The notes: generated from the letters alone by a model not told the origin. A stretch of 64,000 nucleotides of DNA from Pseudochryseolinea flava (GCF_003286915.1 NZ_QMFY01000021.1:1-64000), one strand, 5' to 3'. Counted from the stretch's first letter, positions 1 through 9,816 are shown. A program made the numbers and translations.

Positions 1-97
1 CCATAGCGCACAATCTTGCAAAAGCGACCGCATGAGTGACGAAGATTTCACGCGCCTACATTTTTCAAACTAGATTAACCCAAAAAAAACAAAAAAA

Positions 98-122
98 GCC
101 GCCTCATGACTTTTGAGACGGC
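98..122 (-). terminator. Rho-independent terminator of the first barrel gene
   Basis: A 9-bp stem with one mismatch and a 7-nt loop (GCCGCCTCA / TGAGACGGC on the plus strand) lies just past the stop codon of the minus-strand gene at 149. T-runs follow on both sides, so it may act in both directions. Confidence 0.8.
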
Positions 123-148
123 CTCCTTTTTTTTATCGACGCTGTAAA

Positions 149-760
149 TTATTCACCGCCGAAAAGTCTATAGCCTAACGATATTTGAATAACGTTGCTC
201 TTCACATCAGCATCGTCATCATCAGCTATACTTGAGAGACCCAGGTTGTATCTCGCAGTGGCGTTTAGTTTGCCAAAATGAGCCCCCAACCCAACACCTA
301 CTCCGATATCCATCCCTTTATACGCTTCTTTTACATCTTCCTCATCTGAGCTGCCATTGATTTCATACTCTGATTTGGCACTGAGCAAAAAGCCAAATTG
401 AGGCCCCGCGTGAATGTTTACTGGCCCAAAGGAGTACACAAGATTAATGGGAATAGAGATGTAAGATAGTTTTACGGTTTCTTCGACCTCAACTGGAACA
501 CCTAAGATTTCATCCTCATATGATCCTTTTGTTCCAACAGAATTAAACAACAATTCAGGTTGAAGAGACAACGCATCAGAGAATGCTAAATTGAGATATC
601 CGCCCACATGAAAGCTGGGTCTGATTTCGGCATCTTCAACATCATCGCCGCCAAAGTTAGCGAGATTTAAACCGGCTTTTAAGCCACCAGATAATCCTTG
701 CGCGCTAGCATATGTAAATGCGGCGGCAACAATAGAAAGGGTCAGTAACACTTTTTTCAT
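149..760 (-). CDS. PorT-family outer-membrane beta-barrel protein
   Basis: This 203-residue protein has a signal peptide (residues 1-20, cleavage before the Q in ASA-QG) and then the GLKAGLNLANF opening strand typical of the small outer-membrane beta-barrel family of Bacteroidetes (PF13568 type). Alternating hydrophobic strands and a final aromatic-rich strand (QISLGYRLF) fit an 8-stranded barrel. An acidic stretch near residue 180 (DDDDAD) probably forms a loop. The gene has its own terminator downstream and a 229-bp upstream gap, so it is likely monocistronic. It is similar in plan to the gene at 1578-2192, suggesting paralogues. Its precise role is unknown; family members are often called porin family or PorT without biochemical proof. 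Confidence 0.85.
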   Translation of the reverse strand: MKKVLLTLSIVAAAFTYASAQGLSGGLKAGLNLANFGGDDVEDAEIRPSFHVGGYLNLAFSDALSLQPELLFNSVGTKGSYEDEILGVPVEVEETVKLSYISIPINLVYSFGPVNIHAGPQFGFLLSAKSEYEINGSSDEEDVKEAYKGMDIGVGVGLGAHFGKLNATARYNLGLSSIADDDDADVKSNVIQISLGYRLFGGE

Positions 761-929
761 GGTCTGTTGTATTTAGTTTACGAAATAATAAAAACGCGTC
801 AATCACGGCCGATCTTAGGAGCGTAGTACAAAGGCTTCTCAGCTTTGCACAATGCGGTTTCGGAAATTGGGCAGACTACTCAAAAATAAATACACAACGG
901 ACGAGCAATCGATAGTAAAAGAAAGAAGA

Positions 930-955
930 AAGACCGTCACACAAATGACGGTCTT
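930..955 (-). terminator. Terminator hairpin after the second barrel gene
   Basis: A perfect 10-bp stem (AAGACCGTCA / TGACGGTCTT) with a 6-nt loop lies 34 bp beyond the stop codon at 990. On the minus strand it is followed by a pyrimidine-rich tract (CTTTCTTCTTT) rather than a clean T-run. Confidence 0.75.
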
Positions 956-989
956 TAAATTTTGATACCTGTTAAGGCATTATTAAAAT

Positions 990-1496
990 TTAGAATACGT
1001 AAGCTACGCGGAAACCGAGGTAGCTAGCGTCGTCGATGATATGATAACGAAGACTGAAATCTACATTTGAAATGTGATAGCCGATTTGAGGAGCTAGACC
1101 TAGTCGTGTTTCGCTATCGTTCACGTCATCGCCAGGGCCTGGATTATTCCATCTCCATCCAATTACGTTAAGTCCGAGTTCACCGCCAAACCAAAAACCT
1201 TTAAAGCTTGAGTCGACGTAGTACTTCAGACCACCGTTAAGTGGAACCTGGTATGCTGAAAAATTAGAATTATTTTTTTCAAAGAAATGGATATAACCCA
1301 ATGTTACCATCCAGTCAAGATTTTTATTGATTACTCCCTCGTAGCGTCCGGAAACACCAATCCCGGCACCGTAACCATTATTGAAATTTCCCTGAGGAAA
1401 CGCAAGCTCCCCGCCGAGAGACCATCTTCCTTGTGCGAAAGATGCTGATGCAGAAATCACTGTTAAAGTAAACGCCATTAGTAACGCCTTTTTCAT
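990..1496 (-). CDS. Small outer-membrane beta-barrel protein
   Basis: A 168-residue protein with a signal peptide (1-21, cleavage after SFA) and a mature part of amphipathic strands ending in Phe (FRVAYVF), the usual C-terminal signature of outer-membrane barrels. Gly/Asn-rich turns, for example around GNFNNGYGAGIG, fit short periplasmic turns. It is shorter than its two neighbours and not obviously a copy of them. No catalytic motif is visible. It sits between two other barrel genes, but the hairpin downstream and the spacing upstream suggest separate transcription. Function unknown. Confidence 0.8.
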   Translation of the reverse strand: MKKALLMAFTLTVISASASFAQGRWSLGGELAFPQGNFNNGYGAGIGVSGRYEGVINKNLDWMVTLGYIHFFEKNNSNFSAYQVPLNGGLKYYVDSSFKGFWFGGELGLNVIGWRWNNPGPGDDVNDSETRLGLAPQIGYHISNVDFSLRYHIIDDASYLGFRVAYVF

Positions 1497-1577
1497 AGTC
1501 GTAGTTTTTAATAAAAAAATTTAGTTATAGAAGTTAAATAAAAATTCAAATAAATGGAAATCGACTCGAGCGACACT

Positions 1578-2192
1578 CTACTTACCAAACTTGATCAGCT
1601 TGTAGCCGAGTGATAATTGAAACACCTGATTCTTTGCTGCAGCAGCGGCCGCGTCATCATCAATTTTAGATAGTCCAAGATTGTAACGTGCATCAACAGT
1701 AAGACCAAATGGAAGATCCCATCCTGCACCTAAACCTACAGTCACATCTGACTTTTTGTATAAGCTTTTCACATCTCGATCTTTGTAGAACTGCTGGGCT
1801 GCAACATCGTAACCGTCAGATTTCGCACCTGCAAGAAATCCAAATTGAGGGCCTACTTGCAAATTCAAACCGGCTATCAAATAGAACTTCAACATCACAG
1901 GAATGTTAACATAACTGAAGTTTGATTCAAGGTCCTGGCCATTTAATTTTAGTTTAGATCCTTGTTGCGAGTAGATCAATTCTGGCTGAATTCCAATCTT
2001 TGTCAGCTTGATCAATGCAAATGCCCCACCATGAAATCCTGTCTTATTTTTTATACTTCCACCTGCGTCATTAGCATCAAACTTCGCAAAGTTCAAACCG
2101 CCTTTCACACCGAGTGCAAACTGTGCTTGACCGAATGATTGTGACGCAATCATCACTAATAAAGCTGCGCCAAGAATTCGTAATTTGTTCAT
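1578..2192 (-). CDS. PorT-family outer-membrane beta-barrel protein
   Basis: A 204-residue protein with a signal peptide ending near residue 21 (SQSFG-QA), followed by FALGVKGGLNFAKF, the typical first strand of the PF13568 outer-membrane barrel family. The pattern of the rest (FHGGAFALIKL, IQPELIYSQQG, YVNIPVMLKFYL, LQVGPQFGFL, LGAGWDLPFGL, ARYNLGLSKI, QLSLGYKL) parallels the gene at 149-760 strand by strand, so the two are probably paralogues. An Ala run (DDAAAAAAK) near residue 185 lies in a loop. Role unknown; such proteins can be structural or help cell-surface assembly. Confidence 0.85.
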   Translation of the reverse strand: MNKLRILGAALLVMIASQSFGQAQFALGVKGGLNFAKFDANDAGGSIKNKTGFHGGAFALIKLTKIGIQPELIYSQQGSKLKLNGQDLESNFSYVNIPVMLKFYLIAGLNLQVGPQFGFLAGAKSDGYDVAAQQFYKDRDVKSLYKKSDVTVGLGAGWDLPFGLTVDARYNLGLSKIDDDAAAAAAKNQVFQLSLGYKLIKFGK

Positions 2193-2402
2193 ATGTATAT
2201 AAGTGTTTAAAAAACTGATTTAGATTCTTAAAACCGGGTCAAAAATATGGAATTTGTGTTAGGCCCGATGATCAAAAAAATGCTATCACGCGGTAAAAAT
2301 TACATCAAACAATCGTGCGTCTATTGGGGCTGCGCTTTCATAAAGGTAGAAAAAACATTAACTCTTTTTACAACCACTCAACGACTCGTATTGTTCACTT
2401 AA

Positions 2403-4412
2403 CTATTCCGTGATCGTTTTGTTCAATAAATTTTCATCGGCGAGATTTGCCTGCGTGATCACCAATAATGGGTTATTCGCCATGGCACGCGCTATTGCTT
2501 GCGTAGCATTTTCGTTGCGTGCCCAAGCTCTCCTTGCCACGCCGTTGTTAACATCATAGTGAAGCATGTTTTTCATTTTACGTTCAGCATCGTCACTCCC
2601 ATCAAGTACCAGGCCAAATCCTCCGTTAATCACCTCACCCCAGCCTACACCCCCACCATTATGTATCGAAACCCATGTTGCACCGCGAAATGAATCACCA
2701 ATGACATTCTGTATCGCCATGTCCGCAGTAAATCGAGAGCCATCATAAATGTTTGACGTTTCTCTATAAGGGCTATCAGTGCCCGACACATCGTGATGAT
2801 CTCGCCCCAATACTATTGGACCAATCTTACCTTGCGCCACGGCACGATTAAATGCTTCCGAAATTTTAATTCTTCCCTCGGCATCAGCGTATAAGATTCT
2901 CGCCTTCGAACCTACTACCAACTTGTTTGCCGACGCTTCTTTTATCCATTGGATATTATCTTGTAGTTGTCCTCTTATATCGCTCGGCGCTGTTGCATAA
3001 ATTTTTTCAAGTACTTCCCGTGCGATCTCATCTGTTCTATCAAGATCTTCTTGTTTCCCTGAGGTGCACACCCAACGGAATGGGCCAAACCCAAAATCAA
3101 AACACATCGGCCCCATAATATCTTGTACATAGGACGCGTATTTAAAATTGATGCCATCGTTATCTATGATTGCCGCTCCTGCGCGCGATGCCTCCAGCAA
3201 AAATGCATTTCCGTAATCAAAGAAGTAGGTTCCCCTACTCGCATGCTTGTTAATGAGATCGGTTTGTTTCCGAAGTGATGCTTTCACCGCTTCTTTAAAT
3301 GAATCGGGATCTTGCACCATCATTGTATTGGCGGTGTCGACCGACACGCCTACAGGATAATAACCACCAGCCCAAGGGTTGTGTAGTGAGGTTTGATCTG
3401 AACCTAAATCAACGAAGACATCCGCTTCATAAAATTTGTCCCACACGTCGACAACATTACCGTTGTACGCAATGGACACCACTTCCCCACTCGCTTTAGC
3501 TTTTTTCACACGATCAACCAAAACATCCAAGTCGCTAATCACTTCATCGACCCAACCTTGTTGATGACGTTTGTGTGTTGCCTTAGCATTTACTTCAGCA
3601 ACGACAGAAATACAACCGGCAATTTTCGCTGCTTTCGGTTGCGCGCCACTCATACCACCTAGTCCCGAAGACACAAATAGTTTCCCTCGCAATCCTTCTC
3701 CCGACTTACTAATTTTGCGTCCGGCGTTGAGCACGGTGATGGTAGTACCATGAACGATTCCTTGTGGACCAATGTACATATATGATCCCGCTGTCATCTG
3801 ACCATATTGCGTTACACCCAAGGCGTTGTACTTTTCCCAATCGTCATGACTTGAATAATTGGGAATCATCATTCCATTCGTCACGATGACACGAGGTGCA
3901 TCTTTCGATGATGGAAACAGTCCCATCGGATGCCCCGAATACATGTGCAAAGTTTGCTCATCATTCATGATCGCGAGATACTTCATGGTGAGTAAGTACT
4001 GCGCCCAATTTTGAAACACGGCGCCATTACCACCATACGTAATCAACTCGTGTGGATGTTGCGCTACTGCGGGATCCAAATTATTCTGAATCATCAGCAT
4101 GATTGCAGCGGCATGTTTGGACTGCGCAGGATACTCCTCAATTCCCCGTGCATACATTGCATACGCCGGGCGAAAACGATACATATAGATTCGTCCATAC
4201 GTTTCGAGTTCTTCTAAAAACTCGGGCGCAAGCATGGCGTGGTGCCGAGGTTCAAAATAACGCAGTGCATTTTTTACAGCTAACTTCTTTTCAGACGCCG
4301 TTAATATTTTTTTACGGTTTGGTGCATGGCTAACACTTTGATCAATGGGTTTGCGTTCTGGCAACACCGAAGGTATCCCCTGAAGAATTTGTTCTTGAAA
4401 TGTTAGCGCCAT
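2403..4412 (-). CDS. hutU: Urocanate hydratase (urocanase)
   Basis: Urocanase converts urocanate to 4-imidazolone-5-propionate, the second step of histidine breakdown, using tightly bound NAD+ as an electrophile. The 669-residue protein has the Gly-rich NAD site GLGGMSGAQPK (about 250-260) and the conserved catalytic Cys in FRWVCTSGK (C449). It is about 110 residues longer than the classical Proteobacterial form (about 555), with extra N-terminal sequence; this long form is common in Bacteroidetes. The start lies 2 nt after the stop of the patatin gene, so translational coupling is likely. No other hut genes (hutH, hutI, hutG) are in the window, so the rest of the pathway must be elsewhere. 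Confidence 0.97.
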   Translation of the reverse strand: MALTFQEQILQGIPSVLPERKPIDQSVSHAPNRKKILTASEKKLAVKNALRYFEPRHHAMLAPEFLEELETYGRIYMYRFRPAYAMYARGIEEYPAQSKHAAAIMLMIQNNLDPAVAQHPHELITYGGNGAVFQNWAQYLLTMKYLAIMNDEQTLHMYSGHPMGLFPSSKDAPRVIVTNGMMIPNYSSHDDWEKYNALGVTQYGQMTAGSYMYIGPQGIVHGTTITVLNAGRKISKSGEGLRGKLFVSSGLGGMSGAQPKAAKIAGCISVVAEVNAKATHKRHQQGWVDEVISDLDVLVDRVKKAKASGEVVSIAYNGNVVDVWDKFYEADVFVDLGSDQTSLHNPWAGGYYPVGVSVDTANTMMVQDPDSFKEAVKASLRKQTDLINKHASRGTYFFDYGNAFLLEASRAGAAIIDNDGINFKYASYVQDIMGPMCFDFGFGPFRWVCTSGKQEDLDRTDEIAREVLEKIYATAPSDIRGQLQDNIQWIKEASANKLVVGSKARILYADAEGRIKISEAFNRAVAQGKIGPIVLGRDHHDVSGTDSPYRETSNIYDGSRFTADMAIQNVIGDSFRGATWVSIHNGGGVGWGEVINGGFGLVLDGSDDAERKMKNMLHYDVNNGVARRAWARNENATQAIARAMANNPLLVITQANLADENLLNKTITE

Positions 4413-4414
4413 AT

Positions 4415-5179
4415 TTATGGTAATTGAAAGTCTTTCGCAGTAAAGTTTTCTATAGTGTATTGATATCCGGCATCAAAAAGATCTTTAGCGCGCGCCATAT
4501 CTGTTCCACTAAATTTTCCAAGCGCAGGAGGTTCAATTAACACTTTGCAAAGGTTTTTGCTGATGGTAACATTGCCACTCACAGCAATGAGCGCGCTGCG
4601 TTCGATTACCGATCTAAAATTAACGACTTTAAATTCTGATGTGATGTAATTGCAATGTGAGCCAATCAAAAAATCAACTTGATCGTGGATAGCCCTCGCT
4701 GGAAGATTGTCCATGAGTCCACCATCGACATAGACGTTGCCATTAAACTGCACAGGGTTGAATACCGCTGGCACGCAGCAGGAGGCAAGGATAGCCGGGA
4801 TAAGCTCTCCACTCGTGAAATAGTCGGGCTTTCCACGCACAATATCGGTTGCTGCTATTGTTACAGGAATCTTGAGTGCTTCAAAAGTATTATCAGGAAG
4901 ATATTTAATAAGCACATCACGCAAACGTTCCAAGCTTAGCAATCCTGTTAGCGTCCATGCAGGGCGAACAGATTTGAAAAAACTTGTTGCAATAATCATC
5001 TCTAGAATTTCATCAGGCTTATAACCGGATGCATAGAGCGACGCAACAATGGATCCTGCACTCGTCCCTGAAAGTCGGTCGAATTTCAATCCGATTTCTT
5101 CCAAAGCTTTGATCACGCCGATGTGCGAGATACCTCTTGCTCCACCGCCTGAAAGGACTAATCCGTATTTCATGCTCAT
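4415..5179 (-). CDS. Patatin-like phospholipase
   Basis: A 254-residue, single-domain patatin-family serine hydrolase, expected to cut acyl chains from phospholipids or other lipids with a Ser-Asp dyad. The full motif set is visible: oxyanion loop GGGARG (11-16), nucleophile elbow GTSAGS with Ser40, and the catalytic Asp in VDGG (D152). There is no signal peptide or membrane helix, so it is probably cytoplasmic, like RssA-type proteins. The gene abuts the preceding hydrolase gene with no gap and is followed 2 nt later by urocanase, forming a tight three-gene unit. An alternative start 6 nt downstream (MKYGLV) is possible. The substrate is not known. Confidence 0.93.
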   Translation of the reverse strand: MSMKYGLVLSGGGARGISHIGVIKALEEIGLKFDRLSGTSAGSIVASLYASGYKPDEILEMIIATSFFKSVRPAWTLTGLLSLERLRDVLIKYLPDNTFEALKIPVTIAATDIVRGKPDYFTSGELIPAILASCCVPAVFNPVQFNGNVYVDGGLMDNLPARAIHDQVDFLIGSHCNYITSEFKVVNFRSVIERSALIAVSGNVTISKNLCKVLIEPPALGKFSGTDMARAKDLFDAGYQYTIENFTAKDFQLP

Positions 5180-6016
5180 TTAAATTTCGTGCAAAGAAAA
5201 AGTTCTATCGACGCGCACACCCTTTTCTGTTCTTTTCACGGTGCAGCATTCATGTTGTGGATCGTGTTCGAGAAAAAGAACGTAGCCACGATCTGCAGCC
5301 TCGTTTAAAAATGATTCTTTCTCTTCTAATGTCAACAAAGGACGCGTGTCATACCCCATCACATAAGGTAATGGAATATGTCCAACTGACGGAAGTAAAT
5401 CCGCCATAAAGCATACGACTTTTCCATTGTAGTTGATTTTAGGGATCATCATCTTATCGGTATGCCCTGAAACGAAATGGATATCGAATGCACTAAACGA
5501 TGTTTGATTTCCTTCATTAACAAAATGCAAGTGCCCACTTTCTTGCATGGGCATAATATTTTCTTTTAAGAATGAAGCCTTTTCGCGCGCATTGGGAACC
5601 GTTGCCCAATGCCAATGGTCTTTATTCGACCAATACTTCGCGCGATCAAACACCATAGAAGGCTTTCCATCAACAACACGAACACCACCACCACAATGAT
5701 CAAAGTGCAAATGGGTTAAAAACATGTCTGTAATATCGCCCGTGCCGAATCCTGCTTTTTGAATTGAACCAACAAGACTATCATTGCCATGGAGGTAGTA
5801 GTGGCTTAGAAATTTTGCATCTTGTTTATCGCCGATGCCATTATCGATCAATATGAGTTTGTCACCATCTTCTATCAGCAGGCAACGCATTGCCCATGAA
5901 CAGAGGTTATTTTCGTCGGCAGGATTCGTTTTTGACCAAAGAGATTTCGGCACAACACCAAACATTGCACCACCATCAAGCTTGAAGAAGCCGGTATTAA
6001 TTACATGGAGTTTCAT
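5180..6016 (-). CDS. Metallo-beta-lactamase-fold hydrolase
   Basis: A 278-residue metallo-beta-lactamase-fold enzyme with the zinc motif THLHFDHCGG (H102, H104, D106, H107), a later metal His in VSGHTD, the bridging Asp in CFMADLLP and a distal His near the C-terminus. The overall plan (a long N-terminal segment GGAMFGVVPKSLW before the core) resembles the branch that includes N-acyl-homoserine-lactone lactonases, but that branch also holds many uncharacterised enzymes, so lactonase activity is only a possibility. It has no signal peptide. It is the first gene of a three-gene unit with patatin and urocanase and is separated from accA upstream by a strong terminator. Confidence 0.9.
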   Translation of the reverse strand: MKLHVINTGFFKLDGGAMFGVVPKSLWSKTNPADENNLCSWAMRCLLIEDGDKLILIDNGIGDKQDAKFLSHYYLHGNDSLVGSIQKAGFGTGDITDMFLTHLHFDHCGGGVRVVDGKPSMVFDRAKYWSNKDHWHWATVPNAREKASFLKENIMPMQESGHLHFVNEGNQTSFSAFDIHFVSGHTDKMMIPKINYNGKVVCFMADLLPSVGHIPLPYVMGYDTRPLLTLEEKESFLNEAADRGYVLFLEHDPQHECCTVKRTEKGVRVDRTFSLHEI

Positions 6017-6040
6017 AGCGAAAAAGTAATTAAAAAAAGA

Positions 6041-6060
6041 GGGCTGTACGAATACAGCCC
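6041..6060 (-). terminator. Terminator of accA with a TTCG loop
   Basis: On the minus strand an 8-bp perfect stem GGGCTGTA / TACAGCCC closes a TTCG tetraloop and is followed by TCTTTTTTTA. It lies 30 bp beyond the accA stop and just upstream of the metallo-hydrolase gene, so it separates accA from the hutU unit. Confidence 0.92.
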
Positions 6061-6090
6061 TTATAATTTTATATGATGTTGTGTCGAATG

Positions 6091-7038
6091 TTACTCCTTG
6101 ACCACGCCCATTGAACAGAACTTATCGATGCGTTGCGAAATTCGCTCGTGCGGATCTAATGCTTGCAACTCCTTCGTTACCGATAGAATCGTTTTCTTAA
6201 TCTCTGCAGCCATCCATTTCACGTCTGTATGCGCACCACCGAGAGGTTCATTGATCACGCCGTCGATGAGACTCAACGATGCCATATCTTTCGCAGTGAG
6301 CTTGAGTAATTCAGCAGCTTGCTCTTTGTAATCCCAACTTCTCCACAAGATTGTAGAACAGTTTTCTGGAGAGATTACAGAGTACCACGAGTTTTGCAAC
6401 ATCAACACACGATCACCAATCGCAATACCGAGTGCTCCACCCGATGCACCTTCACCGATGACGATACAAATGATCGGAACTTTGAGCTGAAACATCTCCT
6501 TCAAGTTACGCGCAATGGCTTCACCTTGTCCGCGCTCTTCAGCTTCTAAACCTGGAAATGCACCTGGCGTATCGATGAATGTTATAATTGGCTTATTGAA
6601 TTTTTCTGCAATACGCATTAAGCGCAAGGCCTTGCGATACCCTTCCGGATTCGCCATGCCGAAATTGCGCATTTGACGTTGCTTTGTATTTCTACCTTTT
6701 TGTTGACCAATTAACATGAAGGTTTGGCCATCAATCGTTCCAAAGCCACCGACCATTGCTTTATCATCCGATACAGTACGATCACCATGCAACTCGATAA
6801 AGTCGGTTGTGATTTCATAAATGTAGTCTAATGTATAAGGTCTGTCGGGATGACGGGACAACTGAACGCGTTGCCAACCAGTAAGATTCTCAAAGGTCTC
6901 TTTTTTGAGATCTAAAATTTTTCTTTCGAGGGCTTTAACTGCAGCCTGAACTTCCTTATCACTGTCGCTGGCAAGGTGCTTCATATCTTCCAGTTTCCCT
7001 TCCAACTCGGCGATAGGCTTTTCAAAATCCAATAGCAT
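6091..7038 (-). CDS. accA: Acetyl-CoA carboxylase carboxyltransferase subunit alpha
   Basis: The alpha subunit of the carboxyltransferase component of acetyl-CoA carboxylase; with AccD it moves the carboxyl group from biotin to acetyl-CoA to make malonyl-CoA, the first committed step of fatty-acid synthesis. The 315-residue length is normal. Visible signatures are the N-terminal helical segment with [50 protein letters not shown] and [12 protein letters not shown], the crotonase-type Gly-rich oxyanion region. It seems to be transcribed alone, with a 207-bp gap upstream and its own terminator. accD is not in the window. Confidence 0.97.
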   Translation of the reverse strand: MLLDFEKPIAELEGKLEDMKHLASDSDKEVQAAVKALERKILDLKKETFENLTGWQRVQLSRHPDRPYTLDYIYEITTDFIELHGDRTVSDDKAMVGGFGTIDGQTFMLIGQQKGRNTKQRQMRNFGMANPEGYRKALRLMRIAEKFNKPIITFIDTPGAFPGLEAEERGQGEAIARNLKEMFQLKVPIICIVIGEGASGGALGIAIGDRVLMLQNSWYSVISPENCSTILWRSWDYKEQAAELLKLTAKDMASLSLIDGVINEPLGGAHTDVKWMAAEIKKTILSVTKELQALDPHERISQRIDKFCSMGVVKE

Positions 7039-7245
7039 AGTGTCGATTTTGTGGGCACAAAGTTAGAAGTATTGCTAAATATCGGTAATTAATCGGAGAG
7101 AAATCCACTCCCTTCGATTTAAGTCATAAGTTATTGACGGACAGGTTATTCTTTCGGCAACACCCTTCACCACGAAAAAAAATGATGACCTTAGTCGCGC
7201 GTATGTGGATGAAAACTTGAGTAAAGATTCATTTTTGCATGCGAT

Positions 7246-9816
7246 TTATAATTTCACAAAGCGACCGGAATCAGTTACGTTACCAGCGCGTTCGTATTGA
7301 AAATAATACAGACCTGGTGACAATCTCGCAATATCAATTTCTTCTATCCGTGTACCTAACTCGAACGACAAAAGGTATCGCCCCTGCCGATCGACGATAT
7401 GCAGCTTCCCCCCGTCACCCTCCGACAAGACTGTAACGAATTCATCTGCCGGATTCGGAAAGAGTATCGCCCGGTTCTTTTGCTCGACGAGCACCGACAC
7501 AATTTCAGTTGACAGTCGCGTTCCATCCACCAATTCAACGACAGCTGTATATCGCATGATCTCACCCGTAAGGTGCTCATCCAAAAAAGTAAAGTATTTC
7601 TGTTTTCCAGGCGACTGAGTGTCTAATGCTTTAAGCATGCCATTATCGTCAACAAGAAAAAATGTAACCCGACTAACGTTCCAATGCGTACTCAAATGAA
7701 TTTCAACTTTATTGCTGACGTCGTCGAATCGATAAGCCGAAAACAAATTCACATAACAATTGGAACCCTGCATGTTATAGTTTATCATATCAGCTTTCAA
7801 GCCCGTCTTGGATTCTATGCGTGGTTGGACCGTATAAAAATGATTTGCACCTTTCGCGCCGACAAAGAGTGTATCGTTCGCACGCCTCACAACAGTCGTG
7901 CTATCGCCCACTAAGGTCACAAGGTCATAAGTACTTGCTCCTGCTACTGGCGACCACGACAAAGCAAATACATCGTCACAAACAAAGGGAACCGTTAATT
8001 TCGGGCGCGGCGAGATTACGAACGCCGGCGACTCAATGATTTTCCCTCCAACTTCCAAACGAAGAGACGCGTTGGCCAATGTATCGGGTGTAACCCAACT
8101 CACACTCGTTTCACCTTCAGCTACGTCGTCGACGATCGTATTCCACTCCCCTTCATTTAATTTCATGCTGATCGCCGCGCGTTGATCAAGTGGATTATTC
8201 CAAAACAACTTCACGCGTGTATCGGCTTCTATAACCTCGTCCATCGCGGGAAAGTCCCAAGCTAAGTCAGCACTTTTTACGCTGTAAGCAACCGCTACGT
8301 CCTGCGCGCTTGAAACAAGGTTTGCATAGAGCACTAACTGATACGTTCCTGCTTTTGGATTGTTAATGCTAATAAGTTCTACATTGTTAAGGTGATCTTG
8401 CCTTCTTTCATTGCGTGCCGAAAGAGAATCGCTGTGCGGAAAATGATTAAGCACCCATGGAAGTACTTTCTGTTCATCATAAATTAAATAGCTATCAATA
8501 TCATTTACCAGCGCTTGTAACGCGTTTACGGTTGACGGCGGATCAGTCCAAGCAGTAGCGATACGCAACTCGCGAACGTTCTCAGGAACCGTTATGGTAA
8601 ATTGTTTGAACTCATCATGATTGAGTGAAGCATTAAAAAAACGTTCTTGTTCTACATCCTGAACCGCCTGCCACAGATTTATGTAACCATATCCGAAAGT
8701 AAAATCAATTCCCTCGTCTCCAACATCCTCCGCAGAAGCAATGAGCAAAGCTTTCAACAACGCAGCCGATGTAGGCATAGTTTTGTTCTTGACAGCCTCG
8801 CGAATTAGAGCAGTCATTCCTGTTACTAAAGCCGCAGCGTCTGATGTGCCGCCTTCACCATAGGCTGTAAGTTCAGGTTTTACGCGGCCATCAAATGTTG
8901 GTCCACGCGAATTCATGGGATTTCTATTTAGCGAGGTATCAATCGCCGTCACTACCAAAACATTTTTCGCGTGTTTGAAGTTACCCGACAAATTTGCCCA
9001 ATTAAGATCATGATAGTCGCCGGCGGTTGGTTTTGAATTGCCGATATTTCCCGCAGAGAAAACGTGCAACAAGTCTGGGTTGGAATAAACTTGCTCATCA
9101 TATGACACGGCTTCGTTTCCGTAATAATTCTCTATGGAAGTGCCATAAGAATGATTTTGCTGTAAGATGTTATAATCATCAAAATAGGCAACGTCATCCG
9201 GGAAGATATCACTAAAGTCGGATGCCGTCACAATGGCTTCATTGGCAACACCAAGTCCTTTCTCCGAAGTGTTTCCGATACCAGCGATGAATGTAGCCAT
9301 CGCGGTCGCATGTTCAGAAACAACTCGTGGCGATTCTGAAGTTTCAACAGTGCGCCCACGAAGATCAAGGTCGGTTTTATCAAATGATTGCTCTTTAATC
9401 GATATCATCATGTTGTGACCGCGTAATGCCGGACGTAGCTGTTTTGCTTTATTAATACGATTAAGTGCTGTGTTCAACGTGCTGTTTCTTGACTCGACAT
9501 GAGGCCGCGTCAAAAGGTCTACAAAGAGAATATTCTTATCTGCTGCGAATGCATGCACTACAAAGTCGATAGATGAAGAGATGCGGAATATGCGCGTCGT
9601 CTCATAAAAATCTACGAGAACAACTTTCGATTGGTATTGACTTTTGAATTTTTGAGGATCACGAACAGCAACAGAAAATTGTATTTGCTGTGCTAGGCGA
9701 GCATGCGATGCCGACTTAATCTTTGGTGAGAATTTTTCTTGCGCCAAGGCATTCGTGCAAAGGAGTAATGCATCAATCATGGAGGCGATCAACAAAATGG
9801 TGCGCAAGGAAATCAT
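7246..9816 (-). CDS. S8 family (subtilisin-like) peptidase with T9SS sorting domain
   Basis: A secreted subtilase-like protease. I start it at the ATG at 9816 because MISLRTILLIASMIDALLL there gives a clean signal peptide; a longer reading from 9855 would precede it with 13 polar residues. In the 856-residue protein the catalytic His is in EHATAMATFIAG (H169), the oxyanion Asn in SAGNIGN (N257) and the nucleophile in GGTSDAAA (S325). The position of the usual catalytic Asp (DTG) reads EQS, so Glu seems to replace Asp; this may be a family trait. Beta-sandwich and fibronectin-like regions follow. The C-terminus (ILFPNPADEF ... SPGLYYFQYERAG ... VKL) is a type A T9SS sorting domain, so it should be exported to the cell surface or medium. 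Confidence 0.9.
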   Translation of the reverse strand: MISLRTILLIASMIDALLLCTNALAQEKFSPKIKSASHARLAQQIQFSVAVRDPQKFKSQYQSKVVLVDFYETTRIFRISSSIDFVVHAFAADKNILFVDLLTRPHVESRNSTLNTALNRINKAKQLRPALRGHNMMISIKEQSFDKTDLDLRGRTVETSESPRVVSEHATAMATFIAGIGNTSEKGLGVANEAIVTASDFSDIFPDDVAYFDDYNILQQNHSYGTSIENYYGNEAVSYDEQVYSNPDLLHVFSAGNIGNSKPTAGDYHDLNWANLSGNFKHAKNVLVVTAIDTSLNRNPMNSRGPTFDGRVKPELTAYGEGGTSDAAALVTGMTALIREAVKNKTMPTSAALLKALLIASAEDVGDEGIDFTFGYGYINLWQAVQDVEQERFFNASLNHDEFKQFTITVPENVRELRIATAWTDPPSTVNALQALVNDIDSYLIYDEQKVLPWVLNHFPHSDSLSARNERRQDHLNNVELISINNPKAGTYQLVLYANLVSSAQDVAVAYSVKSADLAWDFPAMDEVIEADTRVKLFWNNPLDQRAAISMKLNEGEWNTIVDDVAEGETSVSWVTPDTLANASLRLEVGGKIIESPAFVISPRPKLTVPFVCDDVFALSWSPVAGASTYDLVTLVGDSTTVVRRANDTLFVGAKGANHFYTVQPRIESKTGLKADMINYNMQGSNCYVNLFSAYRFDDVSNKVEIHLSTHWNVSRVTFFLVDDNGMLKALDTQSPGKQKYFTFLDEHLTGEIMRYTAVVELVDGTRLSTEIVSVLVEQKNRAILFPNPADEFVTVLSEGDGGKLHIVDRQGRYLLSFELGTRIEEIDIARLSPGLYYFQYERAGNVTDSGRFVKL

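Noticed and set aside
5180-6016. Calling the MBL-fold protein a quorum-quenching lactonase
   Set aside because: The zinc motif and length fit, but this branch is broad and nothing in the window indicates a lactone substrate.
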